Below the pieces are notes generated by a model, which worked only from the letters and a program-made list of their open reading frames with translations, had not been told where the DNA came from and did no database searches. This document shows, one piece after another, positions 9,875 through 17,805 of a stretch of DNA of 64,000 bases (position 1 is its first letter; the number at the start of each line of letters is the position of its first letter). Source of the stretch: an uncultured Bacteroidia bacterium (GTDB lineage: Bacteria; Bacteroidota; Bacteroidia; Bacteroidales; F082); contig CADADR010000008.1 in NCBI GenBank assembly GCA_902786745.1, positions 1 through 64,000 on the forward strand, in the 5' to 3' direction. A program made the translations under genes and the position numbers.

Positions 9875-10558
9875 ATGAAAACGACAAGAATTTACGCGCT
9901 GGTTGCGCTGATGATGGTTTTTGCAGTGAGTTGCACAAAACCTGATGATGTTGAACATGAGTACGTTGATTTAGGCTTGCCAAGCGGAACCTTATGGGCA
10001 GCCTGTAACATTGGCGCGACTACGCCCGAAGGTTATGGCGACTACTTCGCTTGGGGTGAGACTAAAGCGAAATCCGTTTACAACTGGGAGAAATACAAAT
10101 ACGCCAAAGGGTATTATAATGAATACCCATTGCTGACCAAATACTGCACCGATGATTATTATGGCGAAAATGGTTTCGTGGACAACTTGACCTTTTTGCA
10201 GCCAGGCGACGATGCGGCCACGGCCAACTGGGGCAGAGATTGGCGAATGCCGACACTCGAGGAATGGAAAGAGCTTCGTGATAACACAACAAGAATATGG
10301 ACGACCCAAAACGGCGTTTATGGAAAGCTTTTTACAGGGCCTAATGGCAACACACTATTTTTACCTGCTGCCAAACGCCAAGAAGAGGGTCTCGATTTCA
10401 ATTACTCTTTTGGCTGCTATTGGTCAAGTACACTTGATGAGGGAAGTCCTGGCTGTGCAATCATTTTCACCTTTCAAGAACGGGAAAGTGTATACGAAAT
10501 CAGCTCCTACTACCGTAGTTATGGGCTATCGGTGAGGGCGGTGCGCGATGTCAGATAA
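9875..10558 (+). CDS. FISUMP-like domain lipoprotein
   Basis: A 227-residue protein. The first 20 residues end in a lipobox (VFAVSC), so it is probably a lipoprotein. The mature part is one domain of the Fibrobacter succinogenes major paralogous (FISUMP) type: EYVDLGLPSGTLWAACNIGA, FAWGETKAK, WRMPTLEEWKEL, CYWSSTLDEG and YGLSVRAVRDVR. The fold resembles C-type-lectin-like surface domains and is common in surface proteins of gut Bacteroidota; ligand unknown. The start region (ATGAAAACGACAAGAATTTA) repeats the start of the gene at 3187 almost base for base. Confidence 0.75.
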   Translation: MKTTRIYALVALMMVFAVSCTKPDDVEHEYVDLGLPSGTLWAACNIGATTPEGYGDYFAWGETKAKSVYNWEKYKYAKGYYNEYPLLTKYCTDDYYGENGFVDNLTFLQPGDDAATANWGRDWRMPTLEEWKELRDNTTRIWTTQNGVYGKLFTGPNGNTLFLPAAKRQEEGLDFNYSFGCYWSSTLDEGSPGCAIIFTFQERESVYEISSYYRSYGLSVRAVRDVR

Positions 10559-10565
10559 ATACTAG

Positions 10566-10573
10566 TATCTTTG
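10566..10573 (+). promoter_or_regulatory. Bacteroidales -7 box for lipoprotein gene 10595
   Basis: TATCTTTG matches TAnnTTTG exactly. It lies 21 bases before the ATG at 10595, giving a leader of about 15 nt. Confidence 0.6.
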
Positions 10574-10594
10574 CCCTGTCAAAAACATTGAACA

Positions 10595-11194
10595 ATGAAG
10601 AGATCATTTTCAATAACAATTGTCTTTTTAGGCATTTTGCTGGCTTTTAGCTCTTGCCAGGCGATAAAACTAACGAAGGTACCTCGCAACCCAGATACAT
10701 CACTGCTATTTATTTGTAAAGACAATGGCGGCTTATATAGTAATCGTATTTATGTGTCTCTTGAAAACCGCGAGACCCACGAAAAGTATGAATCAACAGC
10801 AATAGTTGGTTATGGTAGTGTGGTTTACAACCTTCCAAAAGGGACTTATGATGTTATAAAAGTATGGTTTGAAGAAACCTCTGGATATACGGTACTATCA
10901 TTCTCAAATTGGTCTCCTGAGTTGACCGAATATTTTGGTCCGATTGAGATTGAGCCCAATAACAAATACTTTTTAGGTGTTTATCATACCGGCACCGACA
11001 AGCCAATAGTTTGGACAGCCCGAAATCATCTCAAATTGAAATATGTGGAACCTGGTTCAGAAAAACGTTTTGGCATGGGCCAAGACTATGTCCCAAAAGA
11101 GATTCGAAAAGAGATTGCCAAAAGCAACTGGAAGGACGGCGAGTTTATCATGCTCCGCCCCGCAAAACATGATGAAGGTTTTGATTTCTATTGA
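10595..11194 (+). CDS. Putative lipoprotein, function unknown
   Basis: A 199-residue protein with a hydrophobic start and lipobox (GILLAFSSC), so a lipoprotein of the periplasm or outer membrane. The body is beta-rich with a short segment (YGSVVYNLPKGTYDVIKVW) like DUF2846-type small lipoproteins, where a GTY/KPG turn follows two strands; this likeness is weak. The C-terminus is charged. It has its own promoter-like sequence. I do not recognise a function. Confidence 0.6.
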   Translation: MKRSFSITIVFLGILLAFSSCQAIKLTKVPRNPDTSLLFICKDNGGLYSNRIYVSLENRETHEKYESTAIVGYGSVVYNLPKGTYDVIKVWFEETSGYTVLSFSNWSPELTEYFGPIEIEPNNKYFLGVYHTGTDKPIVWTARNHLKLKYVEPGSEKRFGMGQDYVPKEIRKEIAKSNWKDGEFIMLRPAKHDEGFDFY

Positions 11195-11284
11195 TTGGAC
11201 ACTTGCTTTTCATTTATGCAGGTGGGCGTTATGCGTACTTTCGTGCTATCGGGATTACGACGGGGGTTTGAAGGAAATTTTGAG

Positions 11285-11292
11285 TAATTTTG
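11285..11292 (+). promoter_or_regulatory. -7 box directly before the TPR regulator start
   Basis: TAATTTTG matches TAnnTTTG. Only four bases separate it from the GTG start at 11297, so the transcript would begin at or next to the start codon (leaderless). Confidence 0.5.
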
Positions 11293-11296
11293 CGGC

Positions 11297-13201
11297 GTGA
11301 AACTGCGTGATTATATAGGGATTGTTTTGATGGCGGTGATGGTGGGATGTACTCCCCCTGGCCCCCTCACGGAGGGGGAAGGGACTCCCCCGCCCGTTGG
11401 GCACCCCCTCTCAGAGGGGGAAAGACTCCCCCGGCCTGCGGCCACCCTTAATCCCCCTAACCCCTTTTCAAAGGGGGAAGGGCCTGCGCACGAGGCTTTG
11501 GAGGAGATTGATAGTTTGATGTGGAAGGATCCGGATAGTGCGCTGAAGGTGATGATGGAGTTTGCGGGGAGTGAGGCGGCGGATGGGTTGGATGCGTTTG
11601 AGGGGCATTACTGCCAGGTGCTGATTGCGGAGTTGCTGTTTAAGAATGACTATGGGCAGAGCAACCGCGAAGAGGTGCTGAAGGCAGTGGGGTATTTTGA
11701 TTCCATCGATGACGGGTTTTTGGCGGCACGGGCGCATTATATGAATGGTGTGGGATATTATGAACAAGATAGCATTGTGGCGGCTTGCGGGGAGTATCTG
11801 AAGGCGTTGGAGATGGTGGAGACGCATTTCCCGGGGATTGAGACGCGCCATGGCACGTCTCTACAGCCCAACCACCTGCCTCGGTTTATGGCGTTGACAT
11901 ACGGGCGGCTTGGTGATTTGTTTTCCGGCCAATTTATGCAGGAACCTGCCATTGTCTGCTACAAGAAATCCTTTGTTTTCAGCAAAATTGAAGCTACATC
12001 GGCCAATGGTATTGCTAATTTGATGAGTCATCTTGGTAAGCAATATGACATGTTAAAGCAATTCGATAGTGCCGAATACTATTACAATGAGGGTTTGCGG
12101 CAGTTGGTTGATACAAACAATTTGACTTTCAGAAATTTGGTGTCAGCAAAAGCTCTGCTTAATTATAACAAGGGAAATGGAGTTGAGCCTGCGGTAAGCG
12201 ACCTAAAACGCATGGCTGCAAAAGCGCCTGATGAAGATGAGAGACTGACAAGATTTGTTGTCGTTGGTGACATCTATTATGATGCCAGCCTATTTGACTC
12301 GGCTATGGTTTATTTAACCCAAGTGTTTGAAAACAAGGATGATGTTGTTTTGAAAAGAGATGCTGCCAGGTGCTTGCGCGACATTTACCAAACACAAGGA
12401 GACTCATTAAAAGCCACATACTTTGCCCTTTATCAGGCAGAAAATCCAGTTTCTAAAGCGGAAAGCAATGCACAAGTCTCACAACTCAACGAGCTGTTTC
12501 AGCAGCATTTGCAGTGGAAGCAAGAGCGAGCCGAGGCCGAAAGGCAGCAGGCGGCGCGGCTGCGGAGGAACAGGATGATCGTTGTGGTGTGCGCTCTCGT
12601 TGTAGTGGCGGCGCTGTTGGCTTGGCTGCTGCATAGGCGCAAGATGCGGCAGCAGCGCGACGCGGCGAGCCAGCAGATGGAAGCCGTGCAAGAGGCGCAC
12701 CGCTTGGAGAAAGCCTCAATGTCGGGAAGGCTGAAACGGAGCAACCAGGAGCTGCGCGAGCTGAAGGACCAGATGCGGCAACAGGCGGGCAACGGTGCGC
12801 CGAAGCAGGAGGCGCAAGCGGTGTCGTTCAACGAAGAGCCTATCTGCCGCCTCATTATGGAGCGGGTGAACGAAGGACAGTTCAAGGCGCAGATGGACTG
12901 CAAGCTATACCAGGACTATGCCTTGGGCAAGGAGCAGGTGATGGCGTTGCGCGAGGCTGCCGACCGCCACTTCAACCAGTTTACGAGCCGTCTTGCCAAG
13001 GCATATCCCGAGCTCACCCGTGGCGACCTGGACTATTGCTGCCTGTATCTATTAGGGCTTTCGGATGCTGATGTTGCGGCTTTGATGCAGAAAGCTTATC
13101 CCACGGTGTCGCATCGTGCCCGAAAGATGAAGGCTATTTTTAAAAATGAGGCTCCTCTGCCTACAACACTTCTTGATTTTGCCAAGGAAACAAATGGTTA
13201 A
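11297..13201 (+). CDS. TPR-HTH membrane regulator with repeat-derived N-terminal insert
   Basis: Starts with GTG; KLRDYIGIVLMAVMVGC reads as a lipoprotein-type signal. Residues 19-70 are translated palindromic repeats (PPGPLTEGEG, PPPVGHPLSEGE, NPPNPFSKGEG) lying between the signal and the TPR part. TPR-like helices fill residues 75-400, followed by one membrane helix (MIVVVCALVVVAALLAWLL, near 427-446), a coiled coil (450-500) and a C-terminal HTH-like segment (YPELTRGDLDYCCLYLLGLS, ADVAALMQKAYPTVSHRARK). This is the full-length paralogue of the gene cut by the left edge. The likely job is to sense an envelope state through the TPR part and act on DNA inside. Its target may be the TonB receptor gene just downstream, which has its own promoter; this is inferred. 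Confidence 0.75.
   Translation: MKLRDYIGIVLMAVMVGCTPPGPLTEGEGTPPPVGHPLSEGERLPRPAATLNPPNPFSKGEGPAHEALEEIDSLMWKDPDSALKVMMEFAGSEAADGLDAFEGHYCQVLIAELLFKNDYGQSNREEVLKAVGYFDSIDDGFLAARAHYMNGVGYYEQDSIVAACGEYLKALEMVETHFPGIETRHGTSLQPNHLPRFMALTYGRLGDLFSGQFMQEPAIVCYKKSFVFSKIEATSANGIANLMSHLGKQYDMLKQFDSAEYYYNEGLRQLVDTNNLTFRNLVSAKALLNYNKGNGVEPAVSDLKRMAAKAPDEDERLTRFVVVGDIYYDASLFDSAMVYLTQVFENKDDVVLKRDAARCLRDIYQTQGDSLKATYFALYQAENPVSKAESNAQVSQLNELFQQHLQWKQERAEAERQQAARLRRNRMIVVVCALVVVAALLAWLLHRRKMRQQRDAASQQMEAVQEAHRLEKASMSGRLKRSNQELRELKDQMRQQAGNGAPKQEAQAVSFNEEPICRLIMERVNEGQFKAQMDCKLYQDYALGKEQVMALREAADRHFNQFTSRLAKAYPELTRGDLDYCCLYLLGLSDADVAALMQKAYPTVSHRARKMKAIFKNEAPLPTTLLDFAKETNG
11351..11479. repeat. Three palindromic repeats inside the TPR regulator gene
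   Basis: Copies at about 11351-11380, 11384-11421 and 11424-11479 follow one another without stop codons in the reading frame and encode the low-complexity insert after the signal peptide. Each contains CCCCC and GGGGG arms that can pair. Confidence 0.8.
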
Positions 13202-13274
13202 AAATCAAGATATTGCGTGAAAATTGATACAAATTGATACATTGTTTTTCTTGACAGGTGTGGGGGTGTTGGTG

Positions 13275-13282
13275 TAGTTTTG
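13275..13282 (+). promoter_or_regulatory. -7/-33 promoter for the TonB receptor gene
   Basis: TAGTTTTG matches TAnnTTTG, with TTG at 13251-13253 placed 21 bp upstream, the expected -33 spacing. The gene starts at 13309, so the leader is about 20 nt. Confidence 0.65.
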
Positions 13283-13308
13283 CATCGTGATATTAAACCT
13301 AATACACG

Positions 13309-15759
13309 ATGAAAAACAAAAGTCCGATATTATTAGTAGTCTTATTCGCCTGCCAGTCGGTTCTGGCTCAGCAGGTGATGGAGATTTCGGGTAGAGTTGT
13401 TGCCCAAGGCACTGAAGAAGCATTGCCTTTTGCCAACATTGCGGCATACGCGCCCAACGATTCCTTGACTGCGGGAACCTTGTCGGACGAGAAGGGGCGT
13501 TTCACGCTAAAATGCGACTGCTCGGACGGCTGCTATCTCATCGTCAGCTATCTCGGGATGGAACCGCAGTGCATCACAGCAATGCAATGGCAGGGCACAC
13601 GGCGCAACCTCGGAAAGATTGTGCTTTCGCCTTCGGCGACCATGCTGGAAACAGTGACGGTGGCGGACACAACACCTGTTATCGACCGCCGTTTCGACCG
13701 TACTGTGGTGAAAATCGAAGAAACGCGAAAATCCACGGCACATACCATCTATGATGTTTTGCGCAGTTTGCCTGGCCTCGCCGTGGATGAAGCGGGCAAC
13801 ATGAGCTACAACGGGGCAACGCCCGCCGTTTATGTCGATGACAGCCCTTCCGACTTGTTGTTTCCCGTGCTGGAAAGCATTCCTATCGACCGCATCGAAA
13901 AGGTGGAACTCATCGACGCAGCCGTGCAGCAAGGGGGCGAAGGACGCGGCGGCATCATCAACATCAGGTTGCGGGCGGCTGATGAAGGTCTCAGCGGATC
14001 ATTGGCCACAAAGCCTTCCACCTACAACTTCAAGGAACTCAATGATTCAGAAAATTCGTTGAACCTGAATTACAAGCGCAAGAAGTTCATCTGGATTGCC
14101 AACGCCAGTTTCCGCACCACCGACAATACGTCAAGCTATACCATGCAAAAGGATTTCAGACCGACAGGGAACCTTGTCATTGTCAATGAGGAGCAATCGG
14201 CCGATAACAGCTACCGTGTTTCGGGAAACAGCCTCGGTTTCATCTACCAACCCAACGATTACACGAAACTCACTGTGTCGGGAAGCTACAGCTTTTCATC
14301 GTCGGTAAAGACAATGGGGAGGCTTACGGAGGAGCGGCATGGCGTGACCAACGACCTGATTAGCCAAATCAAAGCTGCGGGCACGGACTACCAACGCTCC
14401 ACGCCGAATTTCGGTATTGGAATCAACTTCTACCGTCAATTCAGCAACAGCAGCAACCATTACCTTAACACCTCGGCGTATGTGTCGGCCTATAACGACC
14501 GCTTTTATGGCGATTATAGCGAGACATACGGCGTTCTCGACGGCTTGACATCAGACAGCCTTTACACGGAAAGATTCGACAACCACCTGTCAAAAACCCC
14601 GACGGTGTATGTCAATGCCTTTTACAACAATCCGTTGGGCGACAAGCTCAACTGGAGTGTCCGCTACATCTTTGATGCGACTTTCAACAGAAAAGTATCG
14701 TCGGAATACTTTTCCAACGAAGAGCATGTGTTGATGAAAAACCAAGGCCAGCGTTACCATTCGGCCTACAACTACCTCTCGTCGAACCTTACCTATTTCG
14801 CTGGTAGCTGGAGGCTGACAGGCGGCATTAGCTTGGAAGACAAAGCCTTTGACGGCCAATTCAACTATTACGACGAGTTGGCTGGTACCGACGAGACACA
14901 GCTGGTGGGCAAGAACTATTTCAGGATCATACCCACGGCAACGGTGCGCTATTCTTTTAACTGGCAACATAGCATCAGCCTGACCTTGGCGAACACATGG
15001 GAATATCCCGATTTTGAGCGGCTGAAGGACTTCATCGACAAGCGCACCAACTATCAATGGAGCACGGGCAATCCCGACCTGAAGCCTTCGCCCAACTACT
15101 CGGCTTATTTGAAATACGAGTTGTTCCAGAACACATGGAATTTCACGCCAAGTATTTTCGTCAAATACCAGGACAATCTGACAGCGAACATTCCTCTGCA
15201 AATCGACCCGCTTACCCGAATGCTTTATCCCGTCAATATCGCCCAGCAGACCAAAATAGGCCTTGACCTTTCGGCGGGTTTCAGAATCAAGAAATTGAGC
15301 GTGAACCTATATTCGAGTTTTTACTATACCCAGTTCCGCATTTGCGAAGGTCAGACCTACGAGGGTGTGGACCTCTCCAACGCATACCCCAATAGTCATG
15401 ACCTCAACGGACATGCCTATTGCATGGTGACCTACAGGATTAAATCCGTCAACTTGAGCAGTCAGCTGAACTATTGGAACACGGGTGCTCGTTTCAATGG
15501 CCATTCCAATGACTATGTGACGCTCTCAATCAACGCTTCTCGCAATTTCTTCAAAAACAAGCTGCTTGTCAATTTGGGAGTCAGCAACCTATTGAGGAAC
15601 CTGTCACCCAACACAAACCATACGGAGAATCTGGGCGTAATCACGGATTCGGAGACGTTCGGCTATTATAACAAGCCCATGTTCAATTTGAGCTTGCGCT
15701 ATAACTTCAGATATGGAACCCGTAACACGGAGAACGTGCAAGGAATGAGGTATTTTTAG
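13309..15759 (+). CDS. TonB-dependent outer-membrane receptor, OMP_b-brl_3 type
   Basis: An 816-residue protein with a signal peptide (ILLVVLFACQSVLAQ). An N-terminal carboxypeptidase-regulatory-like domain (residues 25-115) is followed by a plug (about 125-225; TIYDVLRSLPGLAVDEAGN, RIEKVELIDA, GRGGIINIRL) and then a large outer-membrane beta barrel ending in an aromatic residue (YF). Size and order fit the outer-membrane beta-barrel family without a SusD partner. Substrate unknown; barrel proteins of this subgroup are often linked to peptide or metal uptake. It has its own promoter and lies directly after the TPR-HTH regulator. A small lipoprotein gene follows by 14 bases. Confidence 0.85.
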   Translation: MKNKSPILLVVLFACQSVLAQQVMEISGRVVAQGTEEALPFANIAAYAPNDSLTAGTLSDEKGRFTLKCDCSDGCYLIVSYLGMEPQCITAMQWQGTRRNLGKIVLSPSATMLETVTVADTTPVIDRRFDRTVVKIEETRKSTAHTIYDVLRSLPGLAVDEAGNMSYNGATPAVYVDDSPSDLLFPVLESIPIDRIEKVELIDAAVQQGGEGRGGIINIRLRAADEGLSGSLATKPSTYNFKELNDSENSLNLNYKRKKFIWIANASFRTTDNTSSYTMQKDFRPTGNLVIVNEEQSADNSYRVSGNSLGFIYQPNDYTKLTVSGSYSFSSSVKTMGRLTEERHGVTNDLISQIKAAGTDYQRSTPNFGIGINFYRQFSNSSNHYLNTSAYVSAYNDRFYGDYSETYGVLDGLTSDSLYTERFDNHLSKTPTVYVNAFYNNPLGDKLNWSVRYIFDATFNRKVSSEYFSNEEHVLMKNQGQRYHSAYNYLSSNLTYFAGSWRLTGGISLEDKAFDGQFNYYDELAGTDETQLVGKNYFRIIPTATVRYSFNWQHSISLTLANTWEYPDFERLKDFIDKRTNYQWSTGNPDLKPSPNYSAYLKYELFQNTWNFTPSIFVKYQDNLTANIPLQIDPLTRMLYPVNIAQQTKIGLDLSAGFRIKKLSVNLYSSFYYTQFRICEGQTYEGVDLSNAYPNSHDLNGHAYCMVTYRIKSVNLSSQLNYWNTGARFNGHSNDYVTLSINASRNFFKNKLLVNLGVSNLLRNLSPNTNHTENLGVITDSETFGYYNKPMFNLSLRYNFRYGTRNTENVQGMRYF

Positions 15760-15773
15760 TTAAAAAATTGATA

Positions 15774-16016
15774 ATGAATAAAATGATAAGAAAAGCACTG
15801 ATTTTTGTTCTCACAATGGTAGTGGCGGCTTTGGCCGCCTTGCTGCTGGCGGGATGCCAGCAAAGTGACCAAAAGGAGCCTGCCAAAATCCCTATCCAAA
15901 GCGGTAAGGAGCTTGCCGACAGCCTGAAAAAGGACTCGGTGGAGGCCTTCGATGAGCAAATGCGGCGGTGGAGGGTGCTGCATGGCGGGATGAGCAGGTG
16001 GGAGAGCGATAAGTGA
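15774..16016 (+). CDS. Small putative lipoprotein
   Basis: An 80-residue protein; the ATG at 15774 is preferred over a TTG two codons earlier. A membrane helix ends in a lipobox (AALAALLLAGC), followed by a short, charged mature part of about 50 residues (ELADSLKKDSVEAFDEQMRR) that looks helical. It lies 14 bases after the TonB receptor gene and is probably cotranscribed. No family recognised. Confidence 0.55.
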   Translation: MNKMIRKALIFVLTMVVAALAALLLAGCQQSDQKEPAKIPIQSGKELADSLKKDSVEAFDEQMRRWRVLHGGMSRWESDK

Positions 16017-16017
16017 G

Positions 16018-16080
16018 TTTAGTGTTTAGAGTTTAGAGTTTTGAGTTGTGGAAAGTTTAGAGTTTTTAGTTGGGAGTTGG
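16018..16080. repeat. Low-complexity GTTTAGAG-type repeat spacer
   Basis: The spacer after the small lipoprotein gene is built from variants of GAGTTTAGAGTTTAG and AGTTGGGAGTTGG. Similar runs occur at 17251-17286 (GGAGTTAGAAGTTAGGAG), 17711-17731 and 55368-55402 (GTTCAGTTGTTCAGTT). No gene was seen in 16017-16192. Confidence 0.6.
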
Positions 16081-16192
16081 TCCGTTTCGTTATGCGGGAT
16101 AGCATGTTGAGGTGCTTACGAGGTGGGAACATACAAGATTAATGAGAAAAACAAACTAATTATAAACAAATCAAAAGAAAGGAATTGTAAAA

Positions 16193-16831
16193 ATGAAAAA
16201 ATTGGCATTATCGCTGCTGTGCATCCTCTTTGTGTTGGGTGTAAGCGCACAGGAATCATCAAAGAAATGGGAATTGAGGCTTGGTTATGAACAGCCCGTT
16301 TTCCTCAAAGCCGCTAAAACCGATTGCGAGACTTTCAGATCCTCGCCAAGAGGCGTGTCGGCCAGAGGGCTTTACGAAGTGTGGCAAAACCGCCTTTCGG
16401 TCGGCTTGGTTTTGGGCTACAATGAAGCAATTCGTGTTTGCGAAGATAATGCTCAAGTGGATTTGGACGGATACATCATTACCATTAATGATAATTTCAC
16501 TATCATCAACGACATGTATAAGAGGTATTATGCGGATGCTGTGGTGCGGTTTAATGTGGTCAACCGTGGTGGTTTCCTGCTTGCGCTCAGTGCCAGCGGG
16601 GGCTATCAGTTTACCAACCATAGAAAATCGGATTTCAGCATCAGCGGTCCAACGGGGCAGTACCAAATCCGAAGAACGATACTTACTGATGTCGGCTCTA
16701 CGTATAATGTGATGGTCGGTGCCGAAACAGGATACGAAATCGTCCGTAATCTTTTGGTTACCGCTGAATACAAATACGACATCAAGCATTCTATGCATTT
16801 GCTGGGTCTTGGCGTGAATCTTAAGTTATGA
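16193..16831 (+). CDS. Putative small outer-membrane beta-barrel protein
   Basis: A 212-residue protein with a clear signal peptide (LALSLLCILFVLGVSAQ) and AGAAAGGA-like sequence before the start. The mature part alternates polar and hydrophobic residues and has several likely membrane strands (WELRLGYEQPVF, RLSVGLVLGYNE, LLALSASGGYQF, LLVTAEYKYDIKHS). The end (GLGVNLKL) fits a barrel closing strand. Length and pattern fit the small eight-strand barrel (OmpA/OmpW-like) families; exact family not recognised. It is the last + strand gene before the integrated element. Confidence 0.6.
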   Translation: MKKLALSLLCILFVLGVSAQESSKKWELRLGYEQPVFLKAAKTDCETFRSSPRGVSARGLYEVWQNRLSVGLVLGYNEAIRVCEDNAQVDLDGYIITINDNFTIINDMYKRYYADAVVRFNVVNRGGFLLALSASGGYQFTNHRKSDFSISGPTGQYQIRRTILTDVGSTYNVMVGAETGYEIVRNLLVTAEYKYDIKHSMHLLGLGVNLKL

Positions 16832-16874
16832 GGGATGGGGGAATCGGTATGCGGGATAGCGTGCTGACGAAGGG

Positions 16875-17014
16875 ACTCCCATTGGCCCCCTCAGGGAGGA
16901 AGACTCCACTGCTGTTGTTATTTCCGCACGAAAAATAGTGAGTGAGGAATGAGGAAATGAGGAAAGCCCCGCCAGTCTGACCTCCTTTGAAGGGGGAAAG
17001 GATGGCGGGGCTTT
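16875..17014. terminator. Hairpin with degenerate repeats at the left side of the element
   Basis: AAAGCCCCGCCA (16963-16974) pairs with TGGCGGGGCTTT (17003-17014), a 12-bp stem with T-runs on the + side. The loop holds a shortened palindromic repeat copy (16977-16998), and a further degenerate copy sits at 16875-16905. The hairpin lies between two convergent genes and probably ends both transcripts. Confidence 0.65.
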
Positions 17015-17017
17015 TTG

Positions 17018-17251
17018 TCATCTTGAAATGGCGTGCACGGTCTTGATGTCGTACTCGTCGCGGGGGATGCCTGCGCTTTGCGCGGCATGGTTGACGACAT
17101 CGACGAGGTAGGCATAGTCGGATTGTTTGATGGTGGCCGAAATGGTAAGGCCGGACACGCCAAAGAAGCCGAGGTTTGTGGCTACAACGGCGGGACGGAT
17201 GGCGCGGTAGGCGGAGATGGTGTAGGTTTCGATGTGGATGGTGACTTTCAT
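17018..17251 (-). CDS. Small element-encoded protein, paralogue 1
   Basis: A 77-residue protein starting at the ATG whose first base is 17251 (MKVTIHIETYTISAYRAIRP); a longer frame reaches 17308 but only through repeat DNA. It aligns along most of its length with the protein at 17364-17693: a strand-like start, AYRAIRPAVV against AYAAIHSIVI, an internal strand and an end segment AGIPRDEYDIKTV against ADIPKGAYKIRI. Family not recognised; the pattern suggests a small alpha/beta fold. It is the last gene on the - strand of the integrated element. Confidence 0.55.
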   Translation of the reverse strand: MKVTIHIETYTISAYRAIRPAVVATNLGFFGVSGLTISATIKQSDYAYLVDVVNHAAQSAGIPRDEYDIKTVHAISR

Positions 17252-17286
17252 ATTAGTTAGGAGTTTGGAGTTAGAAGTTAGGAGTT

Positions 17287-17363
17287 GACTCCCCCGGCCT
17301 GCGGCCACCCCCTCTTAGAGGGGGACGGGCTGACGCACGATGCCCAGGGGTTGAAACCCCTGG
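17287..17363. repeat. Palindromic repeat plus CCAGGGGTTGAAACCCCTGG hairpin
   Basis: A full copy of the GC-rich element (17287-17327) is followed by a different perfect hairpin: CCAGGGG, loop TTGAAA, CCCCTGG (17344-17363). Both lie between the two small paralogous genes. Confidence 0.75.
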
Positions 17364-17693
17364 TTATGGTCGGGTCACCCCTTCGGGGTTTGAGTCATTG
17401 GATTGTGGCCAACTGTACTTTACACGGGGAACAGTCCCATGTTTGTCGTTACTGCCCTTTGGGGGGTCTAAAGGTGGTTCAATTCTGATTTTATAGGCAC
17501 CTTTGGGGATGTCTGCTCCTTGGAAGGCTGAGAGCAGCTTGTTGTAAAGCTCAGGGCCTTTTCGGGTTGTAATGGTGCAGTGATAAGCGACAAATAATAA
17601 TTTGCGTTTGATGACATGGGACTTTATCACTATGGAATGAATGGCCGCGTAGGCTGGCATCGAGAAGGTGCTGAGAAAGATGGTGTAAATCAT
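17364..17693 (-). CDS. Small element-encoded protein, paralogue 2, with repeat-derived tail
   Basis: A 109-residue protein starting at MIYTIFLSTFSMPAY. The first 72 residues align with the 77-residue protein at 17018-17251. The last 36 (from DPPKGSNDK to PEGVTRP) have no counterpart in the paralogue and are encoded by palindromic repeat DNA, so the original stop was probably lost to repeat insertion. Function unknown; position after the primase-like gene suggests a role in the element. Confidence 0.5.
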   Translation of the reverse strand: MIYTIFLSTFSMPAYAAIHSIVIKSHVIKRKLLFVAYHCTITTRKGPELYNKLLSAFQGADIPKGAYKIRIEPPLDPPKGSNDKHGTVPRVKYSWPQSNDSNPEGVTRP

Positions 17694-17733
17694 TTTAGTT
17701 TGCAGTTTTAAGTTGTTCAGTTGTTCAGTTGGG

Positions 17734-17805
17734 GATGAGGTCGCGGGTCAAGCCCGCGATGAGGTGGCGGATCATGTCCGCGATGAGGTGGCGGATCACG
17801 TCCGC
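17734..17805. repeat. Three 24-bp tandem repeats at the end of the DUF3987 gene
   Basis: Units at 17734-17757, 17758-17781 and 17782-17805 follow GATGAGGTSGCGGRTCANGYCCGC, and each has a small palindrome (GCGGATCATGTCCGC type). The third unit overlaps the last codons of the DUF3987 gene, whose stop is at 17796. Confidence 0.85.

Noticed and set aside
17734..17805. Possible CRISPR array
   Set aside because: The 24-bp units are directly adjacent with no unique spacers, and no cas gene is present.
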